This document shows positions 25,335-34,654 of a stretch of 64,000 nucleotides of DNA, in pieces. The position numbers were made by a program, and so were the translations under genes. The notes below the pieces were generated by a model. That model saw only the letters and a list, made by a program, of their open reading frames with translations. It made no database searches and was not told the origin of the DNA. The DNA is from Thermoplasmatota archaeon. GTDB taxonomy: Archaea > Thermoplasmatota > B47-G6 > B47-G6B > 47-G6. The stretch lies in the NCBI GenBank assembly GCA_029258975.1, contig JAPDJS010000011.1, positions 65,574 through 129,573 of the forward strand. Direction: 5' to 3'. Every line of letters starts with the position of its first letter. Position 1 is the stretch's first letter.

Positions 25335-25549
25335 AAGCATTACCCTACTAAACTTTAATTAGATCTCAATATTAAGATTGATTCTTTTTCTTGCATCCAA
25401 GTGAGCTACCGCCTCAAAAGGTGATGTTCCTCTCAGTGAGAGTAATATAAAAATCGCTAAAGAGTAACGTTCTTGGTAAAGATTTTATCAAGTCTAAGAC
25501 AAGTTAAGCTGTGCTTTTAAGAAAAGAGATCGGTGAGAATTTACTTGTC

Positions 25550-25622
25550 AACTATGGTTTACTTAACGAAAATTTTATTTATATTATACTAAATTTTATT
25601 TGTAGTAAAGTAAACCATAGTT
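25550..25622. promoter_or_regulatory. Paired inverted operators flanking the TATA box of the wHTH gene
   Basis: A perfect 13-bp inverted repeat, aactatggtttac (25550-25562) and gtaaaccatagtt (25610-25622), with arms exactly 60 bp apart. Between them lies an A/T-only core with TATA-like tttatattatac (about 25578-25590). The right arm falls where transcription should start, 14 bases before the ATG at 25636. The arrangement fits autoregulation by the encoded winged-helix dimer. The rest of 25341-25549 shows no gene. Confidence 0.65.
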
Positions 25623-25635
25623 TACTGGTGAGTAT

Positions 25636-26040
25636 ATGAACTTTGTATTGGAAAAAATTGACGAGGCAATTAAGACGTTGGAAGAAATAAAGAACTCTCT
25701 TCGGACAAGTGTTTCGACAGAGCCCACAGAAGTAAACTATGAAGAACTGAAGAAGAATGTGAACGTAGAGTACATTTCAAAAGTACTTAGTGCAGTTGCG
25801 CATAAAGATAGGATAAAAATAGTTTTGGAGCTACAACCTACGGGAAAATATTTTACAGAGTTGCTTGAAGCTACGAGGCTTAACAACAGTGCTTTGTACT
25901 TTCATCTGAGAGTGCTTCTTCAAGCAGGGATAATATTTCAGGAGTACTCTAGGGGAAAATATCTTCTAACAGATCTGGGAGAACAACTTACAAAGATGAT
26001 TCTTCGAATAGCCTTAGTCACAAATACTGCAGGGAGGTGA
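25636..26040 (+). CDS. Winged-helix transcriptional regulator, ArsR-like
   Basis: 134 residues. An N-terminal coiled segment (1-45, likely dimerisation) is followed by a winged helix-turn-helix: LSAVAHKDRIKIVLEL (helix 1), YFTELLEATRLNNSALYFHLRVLLQAGII (recognition helix), FQEYSRGKYLLTDLGEQL (wing and last helix). It has no Cys, so it does not sense metals through the classical ArsR sites. The ATG follows GGTGAG. Paired inverted repeats overlap its own promoter. The next gene, 6 bases downstream, is probably its functional partner. Confidence 0.82.
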   Translation: MNFVLEKIDEAIKTLEEIKNSLRTSVSTEPTEVNYEELKKNVNVEYISKVLSAVAHKDRIKIVLELQPTGKYFTELLEATRLNNSALYFHLRVLLQAGIIFQEYSRGKYLLTDLGEQLTKMILRIALVTNTAGR

Positions 26041-26046
26041 TGAGTT

Positions 26047-26787
26047 ATGATATTCTCAAGATCTGTCGAGATTAAAGAAATAAGGAAGTTATCTGAAAAT
26101 TATGTGATAGAACGCGAAGACTTGATATTTACAATAAATAAAGGATCGTATGTCGTCCTTTTTAGTAAGTTAGATCATATTCTAGGATTTATTGGAAAAT
26201 ACGACTATTTCTATAAAATTAAGCTTGACCTGCCTTTTGGAAGCTTCTCTAAAGATGTCACGGGGAGCGGTAGTGGTATAGGCATACTCGCATCTAAAAA
26301 AATAGGGTTTAAAGAGGATGTAGTAAGAATTTCCGAGACCTTATCTGAAATACCAGAAGAACTTAGGAAGGATATTAAAAGCTGTAAAAAAGATACCGAA
26401 GAGTTTTTAAAAACGTCGAAAGTAGATTCTGGCTTAATAATTAGAACAAACGAGTTTAAAGCGATTGTAGGGAAGAGAAGTGTAGTTCTAAAAGCACCGG
26501 ACACGAAGGTTGTCAAAAGCTTCACAGGTAATTACGTACTAAAAACAAAATCGTTGAAACTAACGTATTCTCCTCCGTCAAATCTTGTTTTTAAATCAGA
26601 AAACGGGTTTAAGGCAGTGATTTCCGGTGATGATATTGTTGCGAATAAAGTAGTTATCTCTAATAGATCTCTTGTAAAACCTGGTCTGGTAGCAAAAAGT
26701 GAAGACCTTGTAATGAAAGAAAAAACGAAGATATTTGAACAAATATCTAAAATTCTTCAGCAAGATGGTTTCCACGAAGAAGCTTAA
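26047..26787 (+). CDS. Unknown protein co-transcribed with wHTH regulator
   Basis: 246 residues, no recognised family. It begins MIFSRSVEIKEIRKLSENYV, has a charged helical stretch near 100-135 (ISETLSEIPEELRKDIKSCK), and elsewhere shows alternating beta-like segments with many Lys and Val. There is no signal peptide or membrane segment, and repeated short strands (LVFKSENGFKAVISGDDIVA) in the C-terminal half suggest a repetitive beta structure such as a bactofilin- or DUF4097-like solenoid. It lies 6 bases after the regulator gene, so it is under the same promoter and presumably the same paired-operator control. Confidence 0.6.
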   Translation: MIFSRSVEIKEIRKLSENYVIEREDLIFTINKGSYVVLFSKLDHILGFIGKYDYFYKIKLDLPFGSFSKDVTGSGSGIGILASKKIGFKEDVVRISETLSEIPEELRKDIKSCKKDTEEFLKTSKVDSGLIIRTNEFKAIVGKRSVVLKAPDTKVVKSFTGNYVLKTKSLKLTYSPPSNLVFKSENGFKAVISGDDIVANKVVISNRSLVKPGLVAKSEDLVMKEKTKIFEQISKILQQDGFHEEA

Positions 26788-26948
26788 CAGACTCTTCTAA
26801 AAATATAAACCTTTATTTCTCTTTCCATCCTTTTTCTTATAACTTTCAAGATCTTGTAATTGTTCACCTATTTGCCTAAACTGTTCAAAATCAATATTAA
26901 GTGTGCCAGTATTACCACCTCCAAGGCACTTGAGGGGGAATGACCTGG

Positions 26949-28382
26949 ATGGCAACACCAGACTTTGATGCCAGAAGGGAAGAAATCCTCAACGCACCTT
27001 TAACTAAAATAATGATGAAGCTTGCACTACCTACAATGGGTTCAGCGCTTCTTGACACTCTGTATAGTTTCTTAGATTCATTATGGCTTGGGGGTTTGGG
27101 GTCGTCAAGCGTTAGCGCCCCTATGTTAACACTAACGGTTCTATGGTTACTTTTTTCGATATTTGGCGGTATTATTAATGGCGCATTCCCGTTTATTTCA
27201 CAGAATCGCGGTGCTGGAAGAGATGAAGATGCTAGGAAAGCTGCCGGTCAAGCTATGTTCCTTGCCGCAATTATCATGCTTCCTCTTATAATCACATTCC
27301 TATTCCTTTTACCTTATATCGCCACATTTTTTGGATTGGAATCTTCATTTAGAGAGGACTTCATTGCTTATGCATCAATCGTAATTTTCTCAGACATAGC
27401 CCTAGGAGTCGCCCAGATGAGTCTGGGATTAATCAGATTGTGGGGATATCCTGAGCTTTCATTTTACATCAGGGTTCCGTTTGTTACCCTAAATGCTGTT
27501 TTAGATCCATTTTTAATCTATGGTTGGGGGCCATTTCCAGCATTAGGTGTGCGTGGAGCTGCTATTGCAACTTTACTCGCAGAAGTTCTTGAAGCTATAG
27601 TGGCCATATACTTTCTAGCTTACGGTAAGGTAGGCGTAAGTATGAGGTTAAAACACTTAAAGCCTGACTTTGAACTCATTAAGAAAATTGTTAGAATAGG
27701 AACTCCTCTTGGTATCACAAACTTTACAGAAGCTTCGGGATTTTTCATCCTTACTTCTATAATATCAAACATCGGCCCCGTAGCAATTACCACGTGGACT
27801 GTTTATGACAAAATAACAAGTCTATTCTGGTGGATGATAAACTCGTTAAATAACGCTAGCATTACAATAGTAGGCCAATGTATTGGTGCTAACAAATTCG
27901 ATAGAGCTGAGAGGGCTATAAGGCTTACATTAATTGTTAGTTTCCTGATAGCATTGGTGGGTACAGTTTTAATTGCTATCTTCCACAAACAAATATTTAT
28001 GTTGTTTCTCAGGAATCCCAACGATCCCTATAGGATACCAGTTATTGAGCAGAGCTTTTATGTTTCTGTAATATTTGGAGCATCTTTGCCCGTATTAGCA
28101 GTATCATTTAGCGCCTTAGCACCTTTTTACGTCTCTGGAAGAACAAAATATCCCATGTATGTAGCAATTGCAAGACTGTGGCTTATGAGAGTTCCACTGA
28201 CCTTCCTCTTTGGTATAGCGCTAGGCTTTAGAGAAATTGGTGCGTGGACCGGTATGAGTTTAAGTAACTTCGTTGCGTTCGGAGTCTCGTACACCCTCCT
28301 CAAAATGGGCAAGTGGAAGATGAGGGTTGTAGAGGACAAAGAAGTAACAATTACAGAAGAGACATCACCAAAAGTGGATTAG
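26949..28382 (+). CDS. MATE family efflux transporter
   Basis: 477 residues from the ATG at 26949, which sits 10 bases after GAGGGGG; the ATG at 26940 is too close to that site. Twelve membrane segments in two six-helix halves, with MATE-typical starts MKLALPTMGSALLDTLYSFLDSLW and IVRIGTPLGITNFTEASGFFI. It should expel cationic compounds using a Na+ or H+ gradient. Its stop overlaps the convergent gene on the other strand by 4 bases. Confidence 0.9.
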   Translation: MATPDFDARREEILNAPLTKIMMKLALPTMGSALLDTLYSFLDSLWLGGLGSSSVSAPMLTLTVLWLLFSIFGGIINGAFPFISQNRGAGRDEDARKAAGQAMFLAAIIMLPLIITFLFLLPYIATFFGLESSFREDFIAYASIVIFSDIALGVAQMSLGLIRLWGYPELSFYIRVPFVTLNAVLDPFLIYGWGPFPALGVRGAAIATLLAEVLEAIVAIYFLAYGKVGVSMRLKHLKPDFELIKKIVRIGTPLGITNFTEASGFFILTSIISNIGPVAITTWTVYDKITSLFWWMINSLNNASITIVGQCIGANKFDRAERAIRLTLIVSFLIALVGTVLIAIFHKQIFMLFLRNPNDPYRIPVIEQSFYVSVIFGASLPVLAVSFSALAPFYVSGRTKYPMYVAIARLWLMRVPLTFLFGIALGFREIGAWTGMSLSNFVAFGVSYTLLKMGKWKMRVVEDKEVTITEETSPKVD

Positions 28383-28705
28383 GCGACTGAAATTGATGTT
28401 AAAGATGTTCTAAGAACGACGTCCTCATCACGCCCGGCAAGGGACAAGAATCTCATCACAAGAGCTTTTGAGTTATGAACATTAATTTTTGCAACAACGC
28501 CCCCAGAAACGCCACTTTTTAACGCATCATCTATTATTTTTGCCACAGTTTTTCTAAACACATCTAAAAACTCTTTTTCAAAGATTATGCTAGACATTTT
28601 AATTTTCTCAGAAATTTCCAAAAGAGCAAGATACGCTATTTCTTCGGAGTTAGAGCCGACAAGATAGACTTCGTCATCCATATTTACTACAAGATCTCTT
28701 TTCAA
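28379..28705 (-). CDS. Small protein of unknown function
   Basis: About 108 residues from the TTG at 28705 (GAGGTG six bases upstream; the frame is open from a GTG at 28714). The sequence is soluble and helical at its centre (EEIAYLALLEISEKIKMSS, FLDVFRKTVAKIIDDALKSG), and ends VVLRTSLTSISVA. No Cys and no motif that I recognise. It has its own upstream A/T-rich region and is convergent with the MATE gene. Confidence 0.5.
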   Translation of the reverse strand: MKRDLVVNMDDEVYLVGSNSEEIAYLALLEISEKIKMSSIIFEKEFLDVFRKTVAKIIDDALKSGVSGGVVAKINVHNSKALVMRFLSLAGRDEDVVLRTSLTSISVA

Positions 28706-28860
28706 GGTCTTCACCTCAAATAATTATACGCAAATACAAAATAAGTCCCCACTTTTCACTCTTTCTTAGAGCCAAAACACTCAATAGCAGTTATAACAAT
28801 AAAAAGAGGACTTTATAGGCCAATAACATGAAAGGGTCAAGAAAAATTTATAACAAGGTA

Positions 28861-29721
28861 TTAAAACCTCTTGAAAAGCACTGGATAACCTACGGGAGCT
28901 CCCACAAATTTAGATATTGCCGCGCATTTAACAAAAAATATGTGATAAATTCCCAAAACTTCGAGGGCCTCATAGTTCGCTTGGCCTTTTGTTATAGTAA
29001 CATCTGAGTTTTGTATAAGCTCTAGGATCTCTGTAGACCAATAATTAGGTCTTCTTTCTCTCGTAGGATGTATGCCTACAAGTTTTATTTTGTCGATTTC
29101 TTCAAATCCTATCTCCAAAGCTTCCTTTACCGTTATGTCATTAATAAACGGCTCTGCCTTAGCAACAACCGTTACTTCTTTTATCTGTGGGAATCTGTCT
29201 AAAATTACTTCGATAAAAAGCTTATCTAACACCGCTTCTCCCGCATTATCTAAGAAAAAAACGACGTTCTGTGCCCTTTTAAGATCACTAGTCAAAATAT
29301 CGAATTGATTTATCCAAAAGGTCCTTTTAGAGGCCTTAAGAACCTCATCAAATACATTTTCAGCAGCATCTTTTGATCCTAAGTCAACTATATTTGCTCC
29401 TACAGATAGCCTTAAAGCTGTGAAAAGAGGATCCTTCTGTGAATAAACGTATTCCTTAAACTCATCATATTTAGAAAGAAGAGTCATATTATGCTCGCGT
29501 TTAATATCTTCATACACATCCTCTTTATTCAAAATCCTTTTAAGAAAATCATAAATAAAATAGGCATTTTCAATGGGAGTGACTGAAAAATCAACCTTCT
29601 TTACCACTTCAAGAATGTCCTGTATGTGTGTTTTTATGAAGTCTTCATTTGCTTTATTTGCTCTAAGAACTCTTATTGCTTGGTTAATGAAACATGGAAC
29701 ACATTCTATCTGAGTGTTCAT
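28861..29721 (-). CDS. DUF89/ARMT1-type damage-control phosphatase
   Basis: About 286 residues. The archaeal DUF89 signature is clear: MNTQIECVPCFINQAIRVLR at the start (conserved CxxC), VVFFLDNAGEAVLDKLFIE with the metal-binding Asp-Asn, and VTITKGQANYEAL near the end. The family is a metal-dependent phosphatase thought to remove damaged phosphometabolites. The ATG at 29721 puts the CxxC at the usual distance from the N-terminus. The frame is open from TTG 29778, which would overlap the TauE gene but adds a stretch not seen in the family. Confidence 0.83.
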   Translation of the reverse strand: MNTQIECVPCFINQAIRVLRANKANEDFIKTHIQDILEVVKKVDFSVTPIENAYFIYDFLKRILNKEDVYEDIKREHNMTLLSKYDEFKEYVYSQKDPLFTALRLSVGANIVDLGSKDAAENVFDEVLKASKRTFWINQFDILTSDLKRAQNVVFFLDNAGEAVLDKLFIEVILDRFPQIKEVTVVAKAEPFINDITVKEALEIGFEEIDKIKLVGIHPTRERRPNYWSTEILELIQNSDVTITKGQANYEALEVLGIYHIFFVKCAAISKFVGAPVGYPVLFKRF

Positions 29722-29770
29722 GATAATAAAAACGTCCTTAGCTTTATTTCTTTTTCTAAATGTTTTTTCG

Positions 29771-30535
29771 TTATGCAAATAACATGAAAATGCCTATAAA
29801 GATCATAAGAATTGCGTAAATAGCCTCCAGTACTTTTGGGTGTGTTTTTATAGATACCTTCGCGCCTAGCCATGTTGCAAAGAGTGTAGGTATTACTATG
29901 GCAATAAAAAGCCATGGATCGATAAATCCTAAGTGTGACAGCACAAAACCTCCACCTAGAGATGTAAAAACTACCTGAAGAAGTGATGTTCCAATAGCCA
30001 CATTAGTGGGATAGCCAAGCGAAATTAGTATGGGTACATAATATATTCCACCACCAGCGCCCATAAATCCAGACGCAAAACCTGCAAGAAACATGAGAAT
30101 TACTAAGAGAGCATCCTTGTGCCTAATTATCCTGGTTGCCTCCTTTCGAACGTTTCTTGTACTACGAAATACCATGTAAATCCCAAGCATAATGTAAGAC
30201 ACTCCAAAAATAGACTTCAACAACTCTGAGGTTACATATTTCCCAATGAAGAAAGAACTCAACATCATTCCCGTTACAGAAGCAAAACATCCAAGTAAAA
30301 ACGCTCTTATATCTATATTTTTGTGCTTCCAGTACACATATACGCCAGCAAGACTGCCCAGTGCAATAATTAAGTAATTAACCGAATATGCAACCTTCAT
30401 TGACGTTCCAAATAAATAAACGATTAAAGGTACCCTAATAAATCCACCACCAACACCCAATAGACTAGAAACAAATCCAGAAAGTATTGCAACAATTATG
30501 GCATACAGCATATATGAAACAATATCTAGCGGCAT
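29771..30535 (-). CDS. TauE/SafE family anion exporter
   Basis: 254 residues with eight predicted membrane segments in two repeats. Each repeat carries the family motif: GFVSSLLGVGGGFIRVPLIVYLFG near the start and GFASGFMGAGGGIYYVPILISLG in the middle. Members move sulfite, sulfoacetate or other anions across the membrane. The ATG follows GAGGGGCCCTT. It ends close to the DUF89 gene and starts 9 bases after the acylphosphatase gene, so the four genes here are probably one transcript. Confidence 0.88.
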   Translation of the reverse strand: MPLDIVSYMLYAIIVAILSGFVSSLLGVGGGFIRVPLIVYLFGTSMKVAYSVNYLIIALGSLAGVYVYWKHKNIDIRAFLLGCFASVTGMMLSSFFIGKYVTSELLKSIFGVSYIMLGIYMVFRSTRNVRKEATRIIRHKDALLVILMFLAGFASGFMGAGGGIYYVPILISLGYPTNVAIGTSLLQVVFTSLGGGFVLSHLGFIDPWLFIAIVIPTLFATWLGAKVSIKTHPKVLEAIYAILMIFIGIFMLFA

Positions 30536-30544
30536 AAGGGCCCC

Positions 30545-30829
30545 TCAATAGAAATACCGAATCTCAAATCGACTAAATTCTCCCTTATACTCTTCCCATT
30601 TTACTACAACCCTCTCTACGACAGCTGCTGGAGGTCCTCTGTGTGCCCACTCTATAACCTTTTCAACGTCTTCTTTCTCACCTTCTAGAACAGCTTCCAC
30701 GCTACCATCAGGAAGATTTCTTACCCACCCAGTAACGCCATATTCTGTGGCTACAGCTCTCATTGTCGATCTAAAAAATACTCCTTGAACTATTCCATAT
30801 ATCCAAAGATGTGCTCTAACTTTTGGCAT
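30545..30829 (-). CDS. acyP: Acylphosphatase
   Basis: 94 residues, the full family length. The catalytic Arg is in [10 protein letters not shown] (about 20) and the catalytic Asn in [15 protein letters not shown] (about 38). It hydrolyses carboxyl-phosphate bonds such as acetyl phosphate or carbamoyl phosphate. The gene overlaps the nitroreductase-like gene upstream by 14 bases. Confidence 0.93.
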   Translation of the reverse strand: MPKVRAHLWIYGIVQGVFFRSTMRAVATEYGVTGWVRNLPDGSVEAVLEGEKEDVEKVIEWAHRGPPAAVVERVVVKWEEYKGEFSRFEIRYFY

Positions 30830-31418
30830 ATCCCACTCCCTCTCCCCACTTGTTAATGTAAACTACATCTTTAATTTCCATTCTTGGCTCTTTAATCTTC
30901 TCTTTAGCCTTTTTACCCACAGGAATTATTGTCTCCAATTTGTATCCCTTAGGGACTCCCAAAAGTGTTCGTATCTCTTCAAAGTTTGGTGGCGTGTATG
31001 TTAATGAGGAGAGCCCCCTCTCTTCTAGAGCCAACAACAAATATCCTATTGCAAGCCATACGCTCTCTTTTGCATATGGGGCCTTTATATCGGCAAAAAC
31101 GGCAATCAAATATGGGGCTTCTGTCAAGAATGGTTTCTTCCAAGATATTCCTCTCTTTCTAACCCACTCCTTAAACCAATCTACTAAATTAGACTCATAA
31201 AACTTCTTTTCTGCGTTTTCACATAGCTTTCTTATCTTAGATTTAAGAGTTTCATCCTCTATGATTATATACCTCCATGGCTGTCTGTTTGCACCAGAGG
31301 GTGCCTGAAGTGCAGTTGAAATGGCATATAAAACATCCTCAAGAGGTACTTTTTCATTTAAAAAATCTCTTATGCTTGACCTTCTCTTTGCAAGTGCAAA
31401 AACAACGTCTCTTGACAT
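30816..31418 (-). CDS. Nitroreductase-family flavoprotein
   Basis: 200 residues from the ATG at 31418 (GGTGGG upstream; the frame is open from a TTG at 31442). FMN-binding features: [16 protein letters not shown] at the N-terminus, [15 protein letters not shown], and [26 protein letters not shown]. Such proteins reduce nitro compounds, quinones or flavins, with NAD(P)H or ferredoxin as donor. The substrate is not predictable. Confidence 0.86.
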   Translation of the reverse strand: MSRDVVFALAKRRSSIRDFLNEKVPLEDVLYAISTALQAPSGANRQPWRYIIIEDETLKSKIRKLCENAEKKFYESNLVDWFKEWVRKRGISWKKPFLTEAPYLIAVFADIKAPYAKESVWLAIGYLLLALEERGLSSLTYTPPNFEEIRTLLGVPKGYKLETIIPVGKKAKEKIKEPRMEIKDVVYINKWGEGVGYAKS

Positions 31419-31606
31419 TTTTACCCACCGTTTCTCTTCCAAATTAATACTAATCCTGCTAGCTTATTAATAAATCCTAAATTTAAAATAGGCCTTCAAC
31501 CGTAAAGGTCTCAGAACCTGTGAGATGTTACTCAAACATACCTCAAAAGGATTTTATTGTAATTATCAAATTTAATTATTAAAGATTTCCGGAGGAGTTC
31601 TCTAAT

Positions 31607-33160
31607 ATGATCCCCTCTAATGGCAACGAACTTAGGAAGATGCTTTTCGATCAGCAAAGGAAATTTGTAATAGAAGAGAAAGCTAAGATTGAAAATGAGG
31701 ATAAGATTCTAGAATATTTTCTTTCGAGTAGAGACTTTACAAATGTACTTAATTCTATCAAAATATCTCTAAGCAAAAGACAAGAGGATGTTATGACCCT
31801 AATCCTAAGCTTCGAGAAGTTCTCTAACGTGGAATATTTTACTTCCGAGGTTTATATTCAAGAAGGTCAAAAGAAGGGCGTACTGCAAGTCATACTAGTC
31901 CCTTTTTGGGACAAAAGCATGCTGCACTCTGTTAAGTCTCCATTTGAGATTGTTTTAAGCACATTGAATGCATCGGTTTCTTCGAGGGCGTTAAAGAGGC
32001 CTTTACATATTGTAGTTTTTATCCCGAAATGTTCTAGGGAAGACATTGCGGAGCTTGCAAATCAATGGGCTCTATATGTTGCGTTAAGAAAATATTTAGA
32101 TTACCTAACGCAAAAAGAGCTAGAAATTATGAATAAGTTAGACAATACTGAAAAAGAGATAATGGAACGCAAAAGTATTCTTTTATTTTCTAAAAAGAGG
32201 AAACTTAGACGCCTCCAGCAACTCAGAGAAGAATTGAAAAATACTTTCCGCGAAGAAAAAGAGAGAGTCGAAGATCAATTGTCAACCCTTTGTAAGGAGA
32301 TTACAGCAAGAATTATTGCCATATACAGCACCGCCATATACTATCACCTAGATGAAAAGCAATTTGTACTCTCAGAAATTCATGATTTCGGAGAAATATT
32401 GGAAAAAATTAACAATCAGACATCCATAGAATTCTTAGACTATGCGCCCATAATAAACAGTCACCTTAACTTAACTGTAGAGCGCATAGGATTTGAGACA
32501 AATGCTTCTAGGCTTATTGATGCCTTTCTTGATCCGTATTATAATCACTTTGCCTTGGGGCTTAGATCTGCAGAATTTGATATATACTATGTAATAGAGA
32601 ATTTCATGAAGGGTAGTTACGGCATAAGACCTCTAAGCATCAATATTGTTAGAAGAGCTCTTAAAATGTTAAATAATAAGATGTTCAGTAAGGATTCTAC
32701 AAAAATTAAAGCCATACTAGATGTTACTGCAGGGATTTTGAGATTAGTCAAAGAGAAGTCTCCAAAAGATTATAAAGAAATGTTTAGGGATGAAGAGTTC
32801 ACCGAAGAATTAAAAGAGACAAATATGATTTCAATCAAGTTACCTGCAGAGACTACTGTGGAGGATATTGTTTTTAGGATTGAAGATATAATTCGTAAAG
32901 CGAAGCCAGATTCTATAGGTATATGTGCCAAGGTCGAAGATGTGGTAATCAAAATAGCGCTAGATAATCCTAAACTTAATATCTTGGGACGTCTTTCTGA
33001 GATTGTGAGTCCACTTATAAATTTCTCAAAAGAGGCTAAAGCTAATATTGAGATAATGTTTGAAATATCTGAAGATGTGCCATACGAAAATGTTGAGTCA
33101 ATTTTAAAGGAACGTCCCCTAGAGAAAAAGACTACATTTGACAAGTTCCTACCTCCATGA
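31607..33160 (+). CDS. Unknown coiled-coil protein coupled to BrxL-like ATPase
   Basis: 517 residues, no family that I can name. Residues about 140-240 form a long charged coiled coil (LEIMNKLDNTEKEIMERKSI, RKLRRLQQLREELKNTFREE). The region after it is helical (SYGIRPLSINIVRRALKMLN), and about 395-490 forms an alpha/beta segment (NMISIKLPAETTVEDIVFRI). I see no Walker A, no nuclease motif, no zinc site and no membrane segment. The C-terminal part has a faint likeness to the C-terminal regions of DUF499-type ATPases, which I would not rely on. It overlaps the BrxL-like gene by 4 bases (ATGA), so the two proteins are made together and probably act together. GGAGGAG precedes the ATG. Confidence 0.75.
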   Translation: MIPSNGNELRKMLFDQQRKFVIEEKAKIENEDKILEYFLSSRDFTNVLNSIKISLSKRQEDVMTLILSFEKFSNVEYFTSEVYIQEGQKKGVLQVILVPFWDKSMLHSVKSPFEIVLSTLNASVSSRALKRPLHIVVFIPKCSREDIAELANQWALYVALRKYLDYLTQKELEIMNKLDNTEKEIMERKSILLFSKKRKLRRLQQLREELKNTFREEKERVEDQLSTLCKEITARIIAIYSTAIYYHLDEKQFVLSEIHDFGEILEKINNQTSIEFLDYAPIINSHLNLTVERIGFETNASRLIDAFLDPYYNHFALGLRSAEFDIYYVIENFMKGSYGIRPLSINIVRRALKMLNNKMFSKDSTKIKAILDVTAGILRLVKEKSPKDYKEMFRDEEFTEELKETNMISIKLPAETTVEDIVFRIEDIIRKAKPDSIGICAKVEDVVIKIALDNPKLNILGRLSEIVSPLINFSKEAKANIEIMFEISEDVPYENVESILKERPLEKKTTFDKFLPP

Positions 33161-34599
33161 TTAGGGTGATTAGTTTGACAGGGATTGACGAGAAAGTTCT
33201 TAAGGTCTTTGGTGACCTAGCAGTTGAGAAAAGTTTAGCAAGACTAGAAATAGTTTCAAGACTTCCAAGATTCATTGCAGAATACCTCATATCAAAATAT
33301 TATCAAAAGGATCCAAAGAATTGGATGACTCACATCATCGAAATTGTTAATGAATATTTCCCGGATCCTCGGGAGAAGGACAAAATTCTTAGCAAAGCAA
33401 AAAGGGAAGGAAAAATAACTCTAATTGATGAATACAAAGTCTATGTGAGTCTAAAAAGAAATATGTATTATCTGCAAATCCCAAATCTTCAAATAAATGA
33501 CGCACTTGTGAGCGATACTATTGTCTCCCGGTATGAAAGAATACTTTCTGGTCTCTGGGGTATTGGAACCTTAGAGTATAGACCTGAGCTTCTTGAGAAT
33601 CCTCTTACTGGAAGAAACAATACACATTTCACTCCTCTAGTATTGGTCGATTTTGCGCCTTTTCAAGTGTATAACATTGATCCAAAGATATTTATTGAGG
33701 GGCGTAGCAAATTCACCACAGAAGAGTGGATAAACTTTCTTATTAAAAGCATTGGACTCAATCCTGACGTATACAGTAAAAGACAAAAAATATTGCTTCT
33801 ATTTCGCATAGTCCCACTTGTTGAAGGAAACGTTAATCTTTTAGAGCTAGGTCCTAGAGCAACTGGTAAAACATATCTCTACAGAAATATCTCATACTAT
33901 ACCAGAATCTACGCTGGTGGAACGGTAAGTGCTGCCAGACTTATATATGACGCCAGGATGGGAGTGCTAGGAGACGTTGGAACAAGAGATGTCGTTATCT
34001 TCGACGAAATTGCAAAGGTTAAATTTACAAACCCCGACGAAATAGTTTCTAAGCTCAAAGATTACATGGTTGATGGATTTTTTGAGCGTGGACAGCTTAA
34101 AAGAGCGCACAGCGATTGTTCCTTAGTCTTTATTGGAAACATTGAGATGGAGGAGGGCAGGATTTTAGGAGACGTAAAGGATTATTTGCCTAACTTCATG
34201 AAAGATACTGCATTTTTGGATAGAATCCACGGACTCCTGCCGGGATGGGAGCTGCCAAAAATCCTTAAAAGCGAAACTCACTTAGCAAAGGGGTATGGCC
34301 TCGCTGCTGATGCCTTATCAGAGCTTTTCCATCGACTCAGGACATACAGCCTTGAAGCTTTAGTAAATGACCATATCGAGCTTGTAGGAAACTATACTAT
34401 TAGAGACGAGAAAGCGGTAAGAAAGCTCCTTTCTGGTATTATCAAGCTTGTATTCCCCAACGGAGAGTTCAGCAAAACAGAGCTCCAGGAAATTGCTAAT
34501 GTTGCTGCAGAGTTAAGACAAAGCATTGCAAACGTTTTAACAGAGATGGCACCTTATGAATTTCCTAAGAAAGAGCTTTCTGTAAAAGTTCGAGGCTAA
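33157..34599 (+). CDS. brxL: BrxL-like AAA+ ATPase lacking the Lon protease domain
   Basis: 480 residues closely following the AAA+ part of BREX BrxL. Walker A GPRATGKT (232-239), Walker B VVIFDE (279-284) followed by IAKVKF, MVDGFFERGQ, sensor FIGN (325-328), DTAFLDRIHGLLPGWELPK (350-368, Arg finger in FLDR), KGYGLAADALSEL, and GNYTIRDEKAVRKLLSGIIK. The N-terminal 200 residues correspond to the DNA-binding portion. Full-length BrxL continues into a Lon-like protease domain; this one ends after the AAA+ lid region. BrxL forms MCM-like DNA-binding rings in phage defence. No other BREX gene (pglX, pglZ, brxC) is in the window, so its role here is open. Confidence 0.85.
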   Translation: MIRVISLTGIDEKVLKVFGDLAVEKSLARLEIVSRLPRFIAEYLISKYYQKDPKNWMTHIIEIVNEYFPDPREKDKILSKAKREGKITLIDEYKVYVSLKRNMYYLQIPNLQINDALVSDTIVSRYERILSGLWGIGTLEYRPELLENPLTGRNNTHFTPLVLVDFAPFQVYNIDPKIFIEGRSKFTTEEWINFLIKSIGLNPDVYSKRQKILLLFRIVPLVEGNVNLLELGPRATGKTYLYRNISYYTRIYAGGTVSAARLIYDARMGVLGDVGTRDVVIFDEIAKVKFTNPDEIVSKLKDYMVDGFFERGQLKRAHSDCSLVFIGNIEMEEGRILGDVKDYLPNFMKDTAFLDRIHGLLPGWELPKILKSETHLAKGYGLAADALSELFHRLRTYSLEALVNDHIELVGNYTIRDEKAVRKLLSGIIKLVFPNGEFSKTELQEIANVAAELRQSIANVLTEMAPYEFPKKELSVKVRG

Positions 34600-34654
34600 T
34601 GTCATCACTTATTTATATTAATTTTAATAGAAACTAGAAACAAGCGGTGAATGT

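Noticed and set aside
31607..34599. A complete BREX system
   Set aside because: Only a BrxL-like ATPase is present; no methylase (PglX), phosphatase-like PglZ, BrxC ATPase, BrxA or BrxB gene occurs on either side.
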